64,000 nucleotides of DNA, from positions 80,115-144,114 of the forward strand of contig JAODAV010000031.1 of assembly GCA_025463605.1 (NCBI GenBank), read 5' to 3'. The translations under genes were made by a program, and so were the position numbers. Origin of the DNA: Rhodoglobus sp. GTDB taxonomy: Bacteria; Actinomycetota; Actinomycetes; Actinomycetales; Microbacteriaceae. The notes beneath the pieces are model-generated. The model did no database searches and had not been told where the DNA came from. It was given only the letters and a program-made list of their open reading frames with translations. Below are positions 1 to 9,531 of the stretch, in pieces (position 1 is the first letter of the stretch; each line of letters begins with the position of its first letter).

Positions 1-389
1 TCTCGGTCGTGCAGTTGCTGCAGGCCAGGCGGGCGGCTGGTCGGGCGGCCGGCCTGAGATTCCTCGACACGCTCCCGGCGGCCGACAAACTCGAGAATCT
101 CGCCTATCGGGTCACCGTCGTGGGCTTCGTGTTCTGGACTTTCACGCTCATCGCCGGCGCCGTCTGGGCCGAGCGCGCGTGGGGCCGCTATTGGGGCTGG
201 GACACGAAGGAGGTCTGGACCTTCATCATCTGGACGATCTTCGCCGGCTACATCCACGCTCGCGCGACGCGAGGATGGCGCGGCTCCCGCTCGGCGTGGC
301 TCGCGATCATCGGCTTCAGCGCGGTCGTGTTCAACTTCACGATCGTCAACCTGTTCTTCAAGGGGCTGCACACCTACTCGGGCCTGTAG
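1..389 (+). CDS. Cytochrome c biogenesis protein ResC/CcsB type, C-terminal part
   Basis: The 5' end lies outside the window and the frame is open from base 3. About 128 residues remain. They carry the WGRYWGWDTKEVW segment, the tryptophan-rich haem-handling (WWD-type) motif of the CcsA/CcsB/ResC family, flanked by hydrophobic helices and ending in GLHTYSGL, a typical terminus of the family. ResC works with ResB in the system II (Ccs) pathway, moving haem across the membrane and attaching it to c-type cytochromes. Adjacency to menaquinone genes fits a respiratory block. The GTG at base 9 is probably internal rather than the true start, because the family is normally well over 250 residues long. 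Confidence 0.85.
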   Translation, partial: SVVQLLQARRAAGRAAGLRFLDTLPAADKLENLAYRVTVVGFVFWTFTLIAGAVWAERAWGRYWGWDTKEVWTFIIWTIFAGYIHARATRGWRGSRSAWLAIIGFSAVVFNFTIVNLFFKGLHTYSGL

Positions 390-424
390 CGGCCCGCCAT
401 CCCCGCTGCCGCCCCCGCCGCAAG

Positions 425-503
425 GTCCCGGCCGCCCACCCCGGCCGCCGTGTCCCGGCCGCCCACCCCGGCCGCCGTGTCCCGGCCCCCCACCTCGGCC
501 GCC
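425..503. repeat. Three tandem copies of a 27-bp GC-rich unit
   Basis: Units begin at 425, 452 and 479 with the pattern gtcccggccgcccacccc followed by ggccgccgt. The first two are identical and the third differs at two positions and is shorter. They lie in the spacer between two convergent genes (ending at 389 and 599). The period is a multiple of three, so the minus strand reads as a short repeated peptide, but I see no start or ribosome binding site supporting translation. Best read as a small variable-number repeat. Confidence 0.8.
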
Positions 504-598
504 CACCCCCAGCGACGGACCGGTTTCTCGTGGCACGGCGTGTCGGGCACAAGACCCGGCGTGTTGTGCCGGTCGTCCGTCGCCGGGGTCGGCGAGAG

Positions 599-1579
599 CT
601 ACTCAGCCAGCAGGGCGTGGCAGCGGCGCAGCCGATCGATCCACCAGTCGCGGCGCTCGGGCGGCGCCGCGTGGGTCACGAGCAGGTGATCGGTGGGCAC
701 GACACGGCGAACCTCGAGGCGACCGTCGGCCGGGATGAGCGGCTCGTCGGTCACGTCCGCCGCGAGCAGCGACGCGGTCGCGAGGCCGCAGTCGAACTCG
801 AGCCGCTCGATTGCTCCTGCCAGGTGCAGCCCCATCGAGATGCCGACCGAGGTATCGAGCGCGCTCGAGACGACAACGGGGAGGCCCGCATCCGCAACGA
901 TCTGGAGCGCCGCCGCGATGCCGCCGAGCGGCTGGGCCTTGATCACGAGAATGTCGGCGGCCTCGTGCCGCGCGACCCGAAGCGGATCCTCGGCCTTCCG
1001 CACGCTCTCGTCTGCCGCGATCGGAATGCCCATGTACTTCACGCGCTGGCGGATCTCCCACAGCTCATCGACGCTTGCGCACGGCTGCTCGACGTACTCG
1101 AGGTCGAACGCCGCGAGAGCGTGGATCGCGCGCTCTGCTTCGTCGACGGTCCACGCCCCGTTAGCGTCGATCCGGATGCGTCCGTCCGGTCCGAGGTGAC
1201 GGCGCACCGCCTCGACGCGCGCCGCGTCATCCGCGAGGGTCTGCCCGGCTTCGGCGACTTTGACTTTGGCGGTGCGGCATCCGGGAAAGCGGTCGAGCAC
1301 CGAGGGCACGGCTGAGGCGGCGACCGCGGGAACTGTCGCGTTCACGCGCACGATCTCGCGCAGCACGGGGGGTTGCGCACCCCACCCGAAGTGGATCGCG
1401 GCGGCGAGCCACGTGGATGCCTCGTCGTCGCCGTACTCCGTGAACGGTGAGAATTCGGTCCAGCCGGCGGGGCCTTCGAACAGCATGGCCTCGCGGATGT
1501 CGATGCTCCGGAACCGCGAGACGAGAGGGAGGGCCACGACTCGCGCCGTGCCGATCAGGTCGTCGATCGAGGGATGCAT
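599..1579 (-). CDS. menC: o-Succinylbenzoate synthase
   Basis: This enolase-superfamily enzyme dehydrates SHCHC to o-succinylbenzoate in menaquinone synthesis. Catalytic signatures appear in the expected order: the Lys pair in AKVKVAE, the metal ligands in RIDANGAW, EQP and AADES, and the late lysine in VIKAQP. The length, 326 residues from the ATG at 1579, suits the actinobacterial MenC. The longer frame back to 1639 adds only low-complexity residues and would overlap the divergent gene at 1621. The gene is on the opposite strand to menB, menE and menA but within the same cluster, so the role is well supported. Confidence 0.93.
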   Translation of the reverse strand: MHPSIDDLIGTARVVALPLVSRFRSIDIREAMLFEGPAGWTEFSPFTEYGDDEASTWLAAAIHFGWGAQPPVLREIVRVNATVPAVAASAVPSVLDRFPGCRTAKVKVAEAGQTLADDAARVEAVRRHLGPDGRIRIDANGAWTVDEAERAIHALAAFDLEYVEQPCASVDELWEIRQRVKYMGIPIAADESVRKAEDPLRVARHEAADILVIKAQPLGGIAAALQIVADAGLPVVVSSALDTSVGISMGLHLAGAIERLEFDCGLATASLLAADVTDEPLIPADGRLEVRRVVPTDHLLVTHAAPPERRDWWIDRLRRCHALLAE

Positions 1580-1620
1580 GGTGCCAGTCTGGCAAGTTCC
1601 TTGTCGGTTAGGGTGATTCC

Positions 1621-2043
1621 GTGACGGAACCCGGCCCACTCGAGCGCCTGCCGACGAAAGTCGTGCCCTATGTCGTCACGGGCTACGCCGAGGAGGAGGT
1701 CGCGGAGGAGCCCCCCGTCGACCAGCCGCCCGAGCCCGAAGAGCAGCCCGTGCGAAAGAGGGGGCCGCTGCTCGGGCTCATCGCCCTTGGCCTTGCAGTA
1801 CTCACAGTGGTCGCCCACGTGGTCGCCATTGTGATCGCATCCGGCAACGACTTCGTGCCTGCCACCATCGCCGGTTACGTGGCAATCGGCCTCTCGGTGG
1901 CGAGCGTGCTCGCGGGGGCGCTCGCCGTCATCCTGCGCCTGGGCCGCCCGTGGGGGATCATCGCGATAGTTCTCGGAGTGATCGCGAACCCGTTCCTGTT
2001 GCTCGTGGTGCTGCGCTTCGTTGGCGAGCTCGTCGCGCGATGA
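1621..2043 (+). CDS. Small membrane protein with acidic N-terminus (DUF4190-like)
   Basis: 140 residues from a GTG start. Residues 1-46 are rich in Glu, Pro and Val and should be cytoplasmic; three hydrophobic segments follow at about 49-73, 80-105 and 109-135, with Gly/Leu/Val-rich helices resembling DUF4190 proteins. No catalytic motif is visible. The gene starts about 40 bp from the divergent menC start, so the two probably share a compact promoter region. Function is unknown; location in the menaquinone cluster may be coincidental. Confidence 0.7.
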   Translation: MTEPGPLERLPTKVVPYVVTGYAEEEVAEEPPVDQPPEPEEQPVRKRGPLLGLIALGLAVLTVVAHVVAIVIASGNDFVPATIAGYVAIGLSVASVLAGALAVILRLGRPWGIIAIVLGVIANPFLLLVVLRFVGELVAR

Positions 2044-2087
2044 GTGCGAGCCCCTGCCGCGCGGATCGCCGTCGTTAGGCTGGAGCC

Positions 2088-2975
2088 ATGGCACAGGTCT
2101 CCGAACTCTTCGATGCGACGCTCTGGCGCGAGGTCGACGGCTTCACCGACCTGACCGACATCACGTATCACCTCGACACCTCGGGCCGAGTCGCGCGCAT
2201 CGCGTTCGACCGACCGGAGGTGCGCAACGCGTTCCGCCCCCACACCGTCGACGAGCTGTACCGCGCGCTCGATGACGCGCGCCAGAACCCCGCGGTCGGA
2301 GTCGTGCTCATCACCGGCAATGGGCCAAGCGAGAAAGACGGCGGCTGGGCCTTCTGTTCGGGGGGCGACCAGCGCATCCGGGGCCGCGACGGGTACCAGT
2401 ACTCTGACGGAACCTCCTCCACTGGCCGACTCCACATCCTTGAAGTGCAGCGCCTCATCCGTTTCATGCCCAAGGTCGTCATCGCCGTGATCCCCGGATG
2501 GGCCGCCGGGGGCGGGCACTCACTGCACGTGGTGTGCGACCTCTCCATCGCGAGCGCAGAGCACGCGAGATTCAAGCAGACGGATGCCGACGTCGGCTCG
2601 TTCGACGCCGGTTACGGCAGCGCCTACTTCGCTCGCCAGGTGGGGCAGAAGTTCGCGCGGGAGGTCTTCTTCCTCGCCCGCGAGTACGACGCGGCTCGCG
2701 CTCTCGAGGCGGGCGCGATCAACGCGGCCGTTCCGCACGCCGACCTGGAGAAAGTCGCGTACGAGTGGGCGGAGGAGATCCTCGGCAAGTCGCCCACCGC
2801 CATCCGCATGCTCAAGTTCGCCTTCAACGCCGTCGACGACGGCCTTGTCGGGCAGCAGGTGTTCGCGGGGGAGGCCACTCGCCTCGCCTACGGCACCGAC
2901 GAGGCGGTCGAGGGCCGGGACGCGTTCCTCGAGAAGCGCAAACCCGACTGGGCGCCGTACCCGTGGCAGTTCTGA
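2088..2975 (+). CDS. menB: 1,4-Dihydroxy-2-naphthoyl-CoA synthase
   Basis: A crotonase-fold enzyme that cyclises o-succinylbenzoyl-CoA to 1,4-dihydroxy-2-naphthoyl-CoA. The 295 residues contain the MenB hallmarks: FCSGGDQR near residue 90, the oxyanion-hole segment AGWAAGGGHSLHVVCD and the DADVGSFDAGYGS loop that distinguishes MenB from ordinary enoyl-CoA hydratases. The C-terminus KRKPDWAPYPWQF is also typical. menE starts one base after the stop codon, so the two are almost certainly co-transcribed. Confidence 0.96.
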   Translation: MAQVSELFDATLWREVDGFTDLTDITYHLDTSGRVARIAFDRPEVRNAFRPHTVDELYRALDDARQNPAVGVVLITGNGPSEKDGGWAFCSGGDQRIRGRDGYQYSDGTSSTGRLHILEVQRLIRFMPKVVIAVIPGWAAGGGHSLHVVCDLSIASAEHARFKQTDADVGSFDAGYGSAYFARQVGQKFAREVFFLAREYDAARALEAGAINAAVPHADLEKVAYEWAEEILGKSPTAIRMLKFAFNAVDDGLVGQQVFAGEATRLAYGTDEAVEGRDAFLEKRKPDWAPYPWQF

Positions 2976-2976
2976 C

Positions 2977-4089
2977 GTGACGCGCCCGCTCGCTGTCGTC
3001 GACGCGGCGGACACGGCCGGGGTGTTCGCGGCGCTGCGTTCGGCACTCACCGCAGACGGACCCGCCGTTCTGCCGCACGCCCATCCGGAGGCTGTGGCTG
3101 CGCCGGAGACCGTGGACCAACGCATCGCCCTCGTGGTCGAGACGAGTGGCTCGACCGGCAAACCCAAGCGCGTCGCCCTGAGCGCGGATGCCGTGCTCGC
3201 GAGCGCAGCGGCATCGGATGCGGCACTCGGCGGCCCCGGCCAGTGGTTGCTCGCCCTTCCGCTCACCTACATCGCGGCAATCAACGTGCTCGTGCGATCG
3301 ATCGCCTCCGGCACGGAACCGGTGGTCATGGATGCCGAGCAGTTCACTGCGGAACGATTCGCGGATGCCGCTGCCGCTCTCGGCGCACCCATGCGGTTCA
3401 CGTCGCTCGTTCCCGCCCAACTCGCGAGGCTCATCGACGCGGATGCCGCACTCGAGACCCTGCGCCGCTTCGACCGCATCCTCGTCGGCGGGCAGGCCAT
3501 GCCCCTCGATCTCGCCGCGAAAGCGCTCGAGCTCGGCCTCAACGTCACGCGCACCTACGGTTCGAGCGAGACGTGCGGCGGATGCGTGTGGGATGGCGTG
3601 CCGATCGGCTCGACCGAGGTGCGCATCACCGACGGGCGCATCGAACTCGCGACGAGTTCGCTCGCGGAGGGCTACCTCGACGACGCGCGCCGCACGGCGT
3701 TCGCGTTCCGCGAGCACGACGGCAAGCGCTGGTACCTCACCGACGACACGGGGGAGATCGTCGACGGTGTGCTGCGGGTCACGGGCCGGGTCGACGACGT
3801 GATCGTGTCGGGCGGCGTCAAGATATCTCTCGCCGAGGTCGAGCTCGCGGTGCGCACGCTGCCCGGTCTAGGGGAGGCCGTCGTGGTTGCGGCGCCGCAT
3901 CCGGAGTGGGGCGAGTCGCCGGTGGTCGTCAGCACGGTGGCACTACCGCTCGAGGTGCTGCGGGAGGCGATTTCTGCGCGGCTCGGTCGCGCCGCGGCTC
4001 CTGCGCGAATCGTTCTCGTCGACTCGCTGCCGGTGCTCGCCAACGGCAAGCCAGACCGACTCAGCATCGCCGCGCTCGCGCTTAAGTAG
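2977..4089 (+). CDS. menE: o-Succinylbenzoate--CoA ligase
   Basis: An ANL-superfamily adenylate-forming enzyme activating o-succinylbenzoate with CoA. The GTG at 2977 immediately follows the menB stop and gives 370 residues, short for the superfamily but normal for actinobacterial MenE. The P-loop ETSGSTGKPK lies near residue 50, the YGSSETCGG motif near 195, the TDDTGEI segment near 255, and the C-terminal lysine in LPVLANGKPDRL. The much longer open frame starting inside menB at 2584 is an overlap artefact. Translation is probably coupled to menB. Confidence 0.95.
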   Translation: MTRPLAVVDAADTAGVFAALRSALTADGPAVLPHAHPEAVAAPETVDQRIALVVETSGSTGKPKRVALSADAVLASAAASDAALGGPGQWLLALPLTYIAAINVLVRSIASGTEPVVMDAEQFTAERFADAAAALGAPMRFTSLVPAQLARLIDADAALETLRRFDRILVGGQAMPLDLAAKALELGLNVTRTYGSSETCGGCVWDGVPIGSTEVRITDGRIELATSSLAEGYLDDARRTAFAFREHDGKRWYLTDDTGEIVDGVLRVTGRVDDVIVSGGVKISLAEVELAVRTLPGLGEAVVVAAPHPEWGESPVVVSTVALPLEVLREAISARLGRAAAPARIVLVDSLPVLANGKPDRLSIAALALK

Positions 4090-4098
4090 ACTCCTCCC

Positions 4099-5142
4099 GT
4101 GGCAACTCCGAGGAAGCAGCGCATCGACCCCAAGTCCGTTCCCGCCCCGAGCGCGGCGGCCCAGCTGAAGGCCGCGCAGGCGAAGAAGCCAGGCGCGAAT
4201 AACAAGCGCAAGAGCGGCCGTCCCGGGCTCCCGCCCGGCGTCGTCACTGTGCGCAAGGCAACTCTCGGCGACTGGATCTCGGCCGCGCGATTGCAGACCC
4301 TCCCGCTCGCGATCGCCCCCGTCGCTCTCGGCACCGCCGCGGCATACGTTCTGCCCCACGAAGACGCCGGCCCTGGCTGGCACTGGCTGCGCGCTCTGCT
4401 GTGCCTCGCGGTTGCGCTCGGACTGCAGATCGGCGTGAACTTCGCCAACGACTACTCGGATGGCATTCGCGGCACCGACAAGCACCGGGTGGGCCCGAAG
4501 CGGCTCACCGCATCCGGCGCAGCCAAGCCGCGCACGGTGCTCATCGTCGCGCTGGTCTTCTTCGCGCTCGCTGCCGCGGCCGGGCTCATCATCGTCTGGC
4601 GCACGCAGCACTGGTGGCTGCTCGCGGTGGGGGCGGCCTGCATTCTTGCGGCCTGGTTCTACACCGGGGGCAAGCGCCCCTACGGCTACTACGGGCTCGG
4701 TGAAGTGTTCGTCTTCGCGTTCTTCGGCATCGTCGCGACCGCGGGCACCCAGTTCGTGCTCGCCGGCACGGTGACCATCGAGGGCTGGCTCGCGGGAACT
4801 GCCGCCGGGCTGTTCGCGTGCGGCGTGCTCATGGTCAATAACATCCGCGACCGCGGGCAGGACAAGCTCGCAGGCAAGCGCACTCTCGCCGTGCTCATCG
4901 GCGACCTGCCTTCGCGCATCGTCTTCGCCGTGCTCGTGCTCGCGCCGTTCGGCATCCTCGCGTTCTTCGCGCTGTTCTACGAGAACGCCTACCTGGTCTA
5001 TTTCGCGCTGCTCGCCGCGGTGCCGGCGGCGGTCATCACTGTCACGGCGAAGACGGCGCCCGAGCTCATCGTGGCGCTGCGCCTCACGGCCCTCACGGCG
5101 CTCGTCTACGGGCTCGGGCTCGGCTGGGCGATCGCCTTCTAG
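4099..5142 (+). CDS. menA: 1,4-Dihydroxy-2-naphthoate polyprenyltransferase
   Basis: A UbiA-family membrane enzyme that attaches the polyprenyl tail to dihydroxynaphthoate, giving demethylmenaquinone. The first Asp-rich motif appears as NFANDYSDGIRGTDKHRVGP and a second as VNNIRDRGQDKLAGKRTLA. About eight hydrophobic segments follow a basic, Ala/Lys-rich N-terminal extension of roughly 50 residues. It starts with GTG nine bases after menE, continuing the menB-menE-menA unit. The 3' end overlaps by four bases the end of the convergent DUF4229 gene. Confidence 0.95.
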   Translation: MATPRKQRIDPKSVPAPSAAAQLKAAQAKKPGANNKRKSGRPGLPPGVVTVRKATLGDWISAARLQTLPLAIAPVALGTAAAYVLPHEDAGPGWHWLRALLCLAVALGLQIGVNFANDYSDGIRGTDKHRVGPKRLTASGAAKPRTVLIVALVFFALAAAAGLIIVWRTQHWWLLAVGAACILAAWFYTGGKRPYGYYGLGEVFVFAFFGIVATAGTQFVLAGTVTIEGWLAGTAAGLFACGVLMVNNIRDRGQDKLAGKRTLAVLIGDLPSRIVFAVLVLAPFGILAFFALFYENAYLVYFALLAAVPAAVITVTAKTAPELIVALRLTALTALVYGLGLGWAIAF

Positions 5143-5372
5143 TCGTCTTCGGCGGCGCTGTCGGCGTCACCCGCGGGGCGCGCGCGCCGCTCGGCAAGGT
5201 CGACGGCGACGGCATCCCTCAGGCGTCCGAAGAAGATGTACGCGACGCACGGTCCGATGACGGCCGCGATGATCGCGGCGAGCCACCAGGGCACACCCGC
5301 GAAGTACAGCGGGGCGAACACCACGGCGAAAATGCCGATACGGACGAGGCTGTACGCGACCCACGGTTTCAC
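5139..5372 (-). CDS. DUF4229-type small membrane protein
   Basis: 77 residues with two hydrophobic stretches (about 7-25 and 28-48) followed by a charged tail, the layout of the actinobacterial DUF4229 family, often found in menaquinone gene clusters. Its stop overlaps the menA stop region tail to tail by four bases. It has no known biochemical role; a helper function in quinone or membrane biology would be speculation. Confidence 0.75.
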   Translation of the reverse strand: MKPWVAYSLVRIGIFAVVFAPLYFAGVPWWLAAIIAAVIGPCVAYIFFGRLRDAVAVDLAERRARPAGDADSAAEDD

Positions 5373-5427
5373 GTAGCAAGTGTAGGCACGACAGCCGAGG
5401 GGCAGAATGCCAGCCTAGAATTGCGAC

Positions 5428-5760
5428 ATGGCCCGCCTGCTCGTCATCCTGCCCTTCGTGGTGCTGGCTCTCGACGTGTTCGCGATCGTGGACGTGATTC
5501 TCACCGACCAGCGACGCGTGCGGGCCTTGCCGAAGGTCGTGTGGGTCATCCTCATCGTGCTCGTGCCGATCGTGGGAGCCCTGCTGTGGTTCTTCATCGG
5601 CAAGGAGCGGCGCGATCGGGGTGGTGAGCGGCGCACCATCGCACCGGATGACGACCCCGCGTTCCTGCGCAACCTGCGCCGCGACGAGGAGCATGACGAG
5701 CGCATCCGTCGACTGGAGCAGGAACTGGCCGAACTCGACGATGACCCGCCCAAGGACTGA
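5428..5760 (+). CDS. PLDc_N-type membrane protein
   Basis: 110 residues. Two transmembrane segments (about 2-22 and 37-57) surround a short loop, followed by a highly charged cytoplasmic tail rich in Arg, Glu and Asp. The pattern [20 protein letters not shown] is characteristic of the phospholipase D N-terminal (PLDc_N) membrane domain, here without any catalytic domain. The 3' end overlaps the menD start by 20 bases, so it is translationally linked to menD. The function of these stand-alone domains is unknown. Confidence 0.8.
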   Translation: MARLLVILPFVVLALDVFAIVDVILTDQRRVRALPKVVWVILIVLVPIVGALLWFFIGKERRDRGGERRTIAPDDDPAFLRNLRRDEEHDERIRRLEQELAELDDDPPKD

Positions 5761-7405
5761 CTCGCCGGCCACCGATTTCGCAGTGGCCCTGCTCGATGAG
5801 TTCGTCCGACTGGGGGTACGCGATGTCGTGCTCGGTCCGGGGTCGCGGTCCCAGGCGCTCGCGCTCGCGGCTGCCGAGTTCGATCGCCTCGGACTTCTGA
5901 CGCTGCGCGTGCGCGTCGACGAGCGGGTTGGCGGTTTTCTCGCGCTCGGAATCGCGGTCGAGACCGGCCGGCCCGTGCTCGTCATCACCACCTCGGGAAC
6001 TGCCGTCGCGAACCTGCACCCCGCGGTGCTCGAGGCGCACCACTCGGGCGTGCCGCTCATCGTGCTCAGCGGAGACCGTCCGGACAACCTGCGCGGCATC
6101 GGGTCGAATCAGACCACAGAGCAGCCGGGAATGTTCGGCGGCGCCGTTCGGCGCGAGTGGGACGTCGCGGCGCCAGTGGGCGACGCCGGCGAGCAGGATG
6201 CCGCGGCTCAACTCGCACGCGATGCGCTGGCAGTGGCATCCGGACCCGTACATCTCAACCTCTCGTTCGCCGAGCCCCTCTCGGCAGCCTTCTCGCTGCC
6301 GGATGCGCCGGCTCCCGTCGCCGTGTCCGTGGTCGAGCTGCCCGCGGTGTCGGCGCACCCCGCGCCCGCGCCGCGCCTGAGTCTCGAGCCCAGCCCCGGA
6401 ACGATCGTTATCGCGGGCACCGGTGCGGGCGAGCAGGCCGAGCAGGTCGCGCGCGAACTCGGCGCGCCGCTGCTCGCGGAGGTGGCGAGCGGAGCGCACT
6501 TCGGCCCCAACCTCGTGGTCGCGTACCGGCAGCTGCTGGGCACGGCCAACTTCGGCGACCGGGTCGAGCGCGTCGTCGTGTTCGGCCACCCGACCCTCAG
6601 CCGGGAGGTTCCCGCACTCATCCAGCGCGACGGTGTGAAGACGATCGTCGTGCGCGGCCGTTCGGCCGACGACTACAACCCCGGCCACCGGGTCTCCGTG
6701 TTCGCGGATGCCGTGACCGTCGCGGGCGACCCGCCGGACTCCTCTCGCTCGTGGGTGGGCCGCTGGGTGAGCGCTTCGCGCGCGCTCATCGAGCCTGCTG
6801 ATACCGCGCCAGACGTCACCGCCGAGGCGGGCGCCCACGCTCGCGCCGAACTCGCCGCAGTGCGCGCTCCCGTCACGCGCCGCACCCTGGCGGAGGCGGT
6901 GTGGCGCGCAACCTGGCCACACGACCGGCTCGTGCTCGGCGCATCCCGCCTCATTCGCGAAGCGGACAACGTCGTGCCGGGCAAGAAGATCAGCGTGCAC
7001 GCCAACCGTGGACTCGCCGGGATCGACGGCACGATCGCGACCGCACTCGGCATCGCCCTGTCGTCGCAGCCCGACTCCCAGGGCACGACTCGCGTACTGC
7101 TCGGCGACCTCGCCCTGCTCCACGATGCAGGGGCGCTGCTGTTCGGTGTCGGTGAGGTGCGGCCGCGCATCCAGGTGATCGTCGGCAATGACGGGGGCGG
7201 CACGATCTTCGACGGTCTCGAGGTCGCCGCGACCGCGGGTGCCGCGTTCGATCGCGTGCTGCTGACACCGCAGGAGGTGTCCATCGAGCAGCTCGCGTCC
7301 GCCTACGGGTGGGCATACCTGCGCGTCGACAACCGCGGGCAGCTCGACCAGGCGCTGACGGCATCCGTCGTTCCGACCGTCGTGGAAGTCCCGCTGCCGC
7401 GCTAG
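5741..7405 (+). CDS. menD: SEPHCHC synthase
   Basis: A thiamine-diphosphate enzyme that adds the succinic semialdehyde unit from 2-oxoglutarate to isochorismate, the first committed menaquinone step. The ATG at 5741 gives 554 residues, normal for MenD. The substrate/cofactor region [15 protein letters not shown] is near residue 27, the catalytic glutamate in [14 protein letters not shown] near 57, [19 protein letters not shown] near 85, and the Mg-ThDP motif [13 protein letters not shown] near 485. A longer frame starting at 5621 overlaps the preceding gene and lacks similarity there. Confidence 0.95.
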   Translation: MTRPRTDSPATDFAVALLDEFVRLGVRDVVLGPGSRSQALALAAAEFDRLGLLTLRVRVDERVGGFLALGIAVETGRPVLVITTSGTAVANLHPAVLEAHHSGVPLIVLSGDRPDNLRGIGSNQTTEQPGMFGGAVRREWDVAAPVGDAGEQDAAAQLARDALAVASGPVHLNLSFAEPLSAAFSLPDAPAPVAVSVVELPAVSAHPAPAPRLSLEPSPGTIVIAGTGAGEQAEQVARELGAPLLAEVASGAHFGPNLVVAYRQLLGTANFGDRVERVVVFGHPTLSREVPALIQRDGVKTIVVRGRSADDYNPGHRVSVFADAVTVAGDPPDSSRSWVGRWVSASRALIEPADTAPDVTAEAGAHARAELAAVRAPVTRRTLAEAVWRATWPHDRLVLGASRLIREADNVVPGKKISVHANRGLAGIDGTIATALGIALSSQPDSQGTTRVLLGDLALLHDAGALLFGVGEVRPRIQVIVGNDGGGTIFDGLEVAATAGAAFDRVLLTPQEVSIEQLASAYGWAYLRVDNRGQLDQALTASVVPTVVEVPLPR

Positions 7406-7449
7406 GCCCCTCCTGTTGAACGCGCGGCCGAGCGGATAACGTTGCGAGC

Positions 7450-8274
7450 ATGAGCGCACTCAGCCCCGTCGACGCCGAATTCGACCTGTCCACGGTCGGC
7501 ACGTCATCCACCCCCGGCATCACAGGGGGCAAGAAGGAGGCGGCGAAAGACCTCGACGACCGCAACGACGAACTCGCGGACCTGCAGGAGCGGCTCTACG
7601 CCGAGAGCAAGTTCGGGGGCGAGCGCAGCGTGCTGCTCGTGCTGCAGGCCATGGACACCGCGGGCAAGGGCGGCATCATCCGTCACGTTGTCGGCGGAGT
7701 GGACCCTCAGGGCGTGAAACTTCACGCGTTCAAAGCTCCGACCGACGAGGAGAAGAAGCACGACTTCCTCTGGCGGGTGCGACAGAAGCTGCCTGCGTCC
7801 GGCCAGATCGGCGTATTCGACCGTTCCCACTATGAGGACGTGCTGATCCATCGCGTGCGCGGCTTCTCGAAACCCGAAGAGATCGAGCAGCGCTACGGCC
7901 TCATCGCCGAATTCGAGCAGGAGCTCGTCGAGGCGGGAACGAGCATCATCAAGGTGATGCTCCACATCTCATCGGACGAGCAGAGGGCCCGCCTGGGGAA
8001 GCGCCTCGAGCGACCGGAGAAGAACTGGAAGTTCAACCCCGGCGACATCGACGAGCGCACCCTGTGGCCGGCGTACATGGAGGCGTACCAGATTGCGCTC
8101 ATACGAACGTCGACCACGGATGCTCCGTGGTACGTCGTTCCCGCCGATCACAAGTGGTACGCGCGCTGGGCCGTGCAGGGACTGCTGCTCGAGGCACTTC
8201 GCGCACTTGACCCGCAGTGGCCCGCGGTCGACTTCGACGTGGAGGAGCAGAAGCGCAGGCTCGCCGCGAGCTAG
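7450..8274 (+). CDS. ppk2: PPK2-family polyphosphate kinase
   Basis: 274 residues. The Walker A-like AMDTAGKGG lies near residue 67, the Walker B region GVFDRSHYEDVL near 117, and an arginine-rich lid (RARLGKRLERPEKNWKF) near 175. Enzymes of this family transfer phosphate between polyphosphate and nucleotides (NMP or NDP phosphorylation). The single-domain length is that of class I or III members; which nucleotide it uses cannot be told from sequence alone. It starts with ATG 44 bp after menD and converges on menF with a four-base overlap. Confidence 0.9.
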   Translation: MSALSPVDAEFDLSTVGTSSTPGITGGKKEAAKDLDDRNDELADLQERLYAESKFGGERSVLLVLQAMDTAGKGGIIRHVVGGVDPQGVKLHAFKAPTDEEKKHDFLWRVRQKLPASGQIGVFDRSHYEDVLIHRVRGFSKPEEIEQRYGLIAEFEQELVEAGTSIIKVMLHISSDEQRARLGKRLERPEKNWKFNPGDIDERTLWPAYMEAYQIALIRTSTTDAPWYVVPADHKWYARWAVQGLLLEALRALDPQWPAVDFDVEEQKRRLAAS

Positions 8275-9479
8275 CGGAAAGCGTCAACGATCGGCCGGAA
8301 CTTGAGGGCCGTCTCGGCGAGCTCTCGGTCGGGTTCGGAGCCCTCGACGATGCCGGCGCCAGCGAAGGCCTGAATGGTTCCGTCCGGGGACACTTGCGCA
8401 CAGCGCAGTGCGATCGCCCACTCGCCGTCGCCATTCGCGTCCACCCAACCGACCGGACCGGCGTAGCGGCCGCGATCGAAGGGCTCGAGCTCGTCGATGA
8501 GCGCGAGTGCGGCATCCGTGGGCGTACCGGCGACGGCAGCGGTGGGGTGCAGCGCCCCGACGAGGTCGAGCGCGCTCGAGCCGTCGGTAAGGGTGCCCGT
8601 GACGTCGCTGGCGAGGTGCCACAGGTTGGGCAGCTTGAGGGCGAACGGATGCTCGCTGGAGGTGAGCGCGCCCGTGTGCGGTGCGAGCGCGGTGAGCACG
8701 CTCTGCAGGGCGAAGTCGTGCTCCCCCTCGTCTTTGGCGGAAGCGACAAGGGCGGCCGCGGACGCCGCGTCGCTCTCCGCGTCCTCGCCCCTGGCCGCGC
8801 TGCCCGCGAGGATCCGGGCGCTGACGAGCCCGTTCTCGGAGCGCACGAGCGTCTCGGGACTCGACCCCACGAGTCCCTCGATCGCGTAGGTGAAGGTGTC
8901 GGGGTAGCTGCGCTGGAGGTGCGTGATGGCGCGACGCAGATCCCCGTCTGCGGGCACGTGCCCCAGCAGGTCTCTCGCGATGACGACCTTGCGCACCGCG
9001 CCGGCCGCGATGCTCTCGATCGCGCGGCGCACGGCGTTCGTGAAGACGCTGCGCGTCATCGTGCCGGGCAGCAGAGCGGTGCGGAACTCGGAGCCGGACG
9101 GCTCGACCGGCGGCAGCTCGGCACCATCGATGCGGGTGATCCAGGTGATGCCGTCGCGTCTGCCGACGACGACCGCGGGCACGATGAGCACGCTCGCGCT
9201 CGCCGAGCCGTCCGCGAAGGCGAAGCTGCCGAGTGCGACCAGCCCCGAACCGGGCAGCGAGACCGGATCGGTCACATCTGCCGTGGCGACGAACTCGCGC
9301 CAGGCGGCAGCGGCATCCGCGATTCTGTTCGGCCCCCTGAACTCAAGGCGAGCGGCCTCGCCGAACCCGATGATGCCGTCACCCTTGCGGATGAAGGCGA
9401 GCGGGTGCCGCGGCGAGAGCAATGGTACGAGGGCCCCGGGGTCCGGGATCGCCTCCGTCAGGACGCGCACACCCTCCAC
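8271..9479 (-). CDS. menF: Isochorismate synthase
   Basis: A chorismate-binding-family enzyme converting chorismate to isochorismate, the entry to menaquinone synthesis. 402 residues. The conserved C-terminal core includes KVVIARDL, the SSPETLVR segment, ILAGSAARGEDAE, the SSEHPFALKLPNL region and LHPTAAVAGTPTDAALALI (the ligand-binding HPTPAVxGxP motif). The GRYAGPVGWVDANGDGEW segment with its glycine-rich turn is also diagnostic. The gene is divergent from menG; the roughly 50-bp gap must contain promoters for both. A siderophore-type isochorismate synthase is possible but the surrounding men genes argue against it. Confidence 0.92.
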   Translation of the reverse strand: MEGVRVLTEAIPDPGALVPLLSPRHPLAFIRKGDGIIGFGEAARLEFRGPNRIADAAAAWREFVATADVTDPVSLPGSGLVALGSFAFADGSASASVLIVPAVVVGRRDGITWITRIDGAELPPVEPSGSEFRTALLPGTMTRSVFTNAVRRAIESIAAGAVRKVVIARDLLGHVPADGDLRRAITHLQRSYPDTFTYAIEGLVGSSPETLVRSENGLVSARILAGSAARGEDAESDAASAAALVASAKDEGEHDFALQSVLTALAPHTGALTSSEHPFALKLPNLWHLASDVTGTLTDGSSALDLVGALHPTAAVAGTPTDAALALIDELEPFDRGRYAGPVGWVDANGDGEWAIALRCAQVSPDGTIQAFAGAGIVEGSEPDRELAETALKFRPIVDAFR

Positions 9480-9531
9480 CCTACTCTCGGCTCCGAACCA
9501 CCCCCGTGGACAGTAACCCTAGACTTGACCC

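Noticed and set aside
358..552. Minus-strand 64-codon frame through the 27-bp repeats
   Set aside because: Its repetitive peptide is a by-product of the repeat, there is no ribosome binding site and it overlaps the end of the ResC-type gene.
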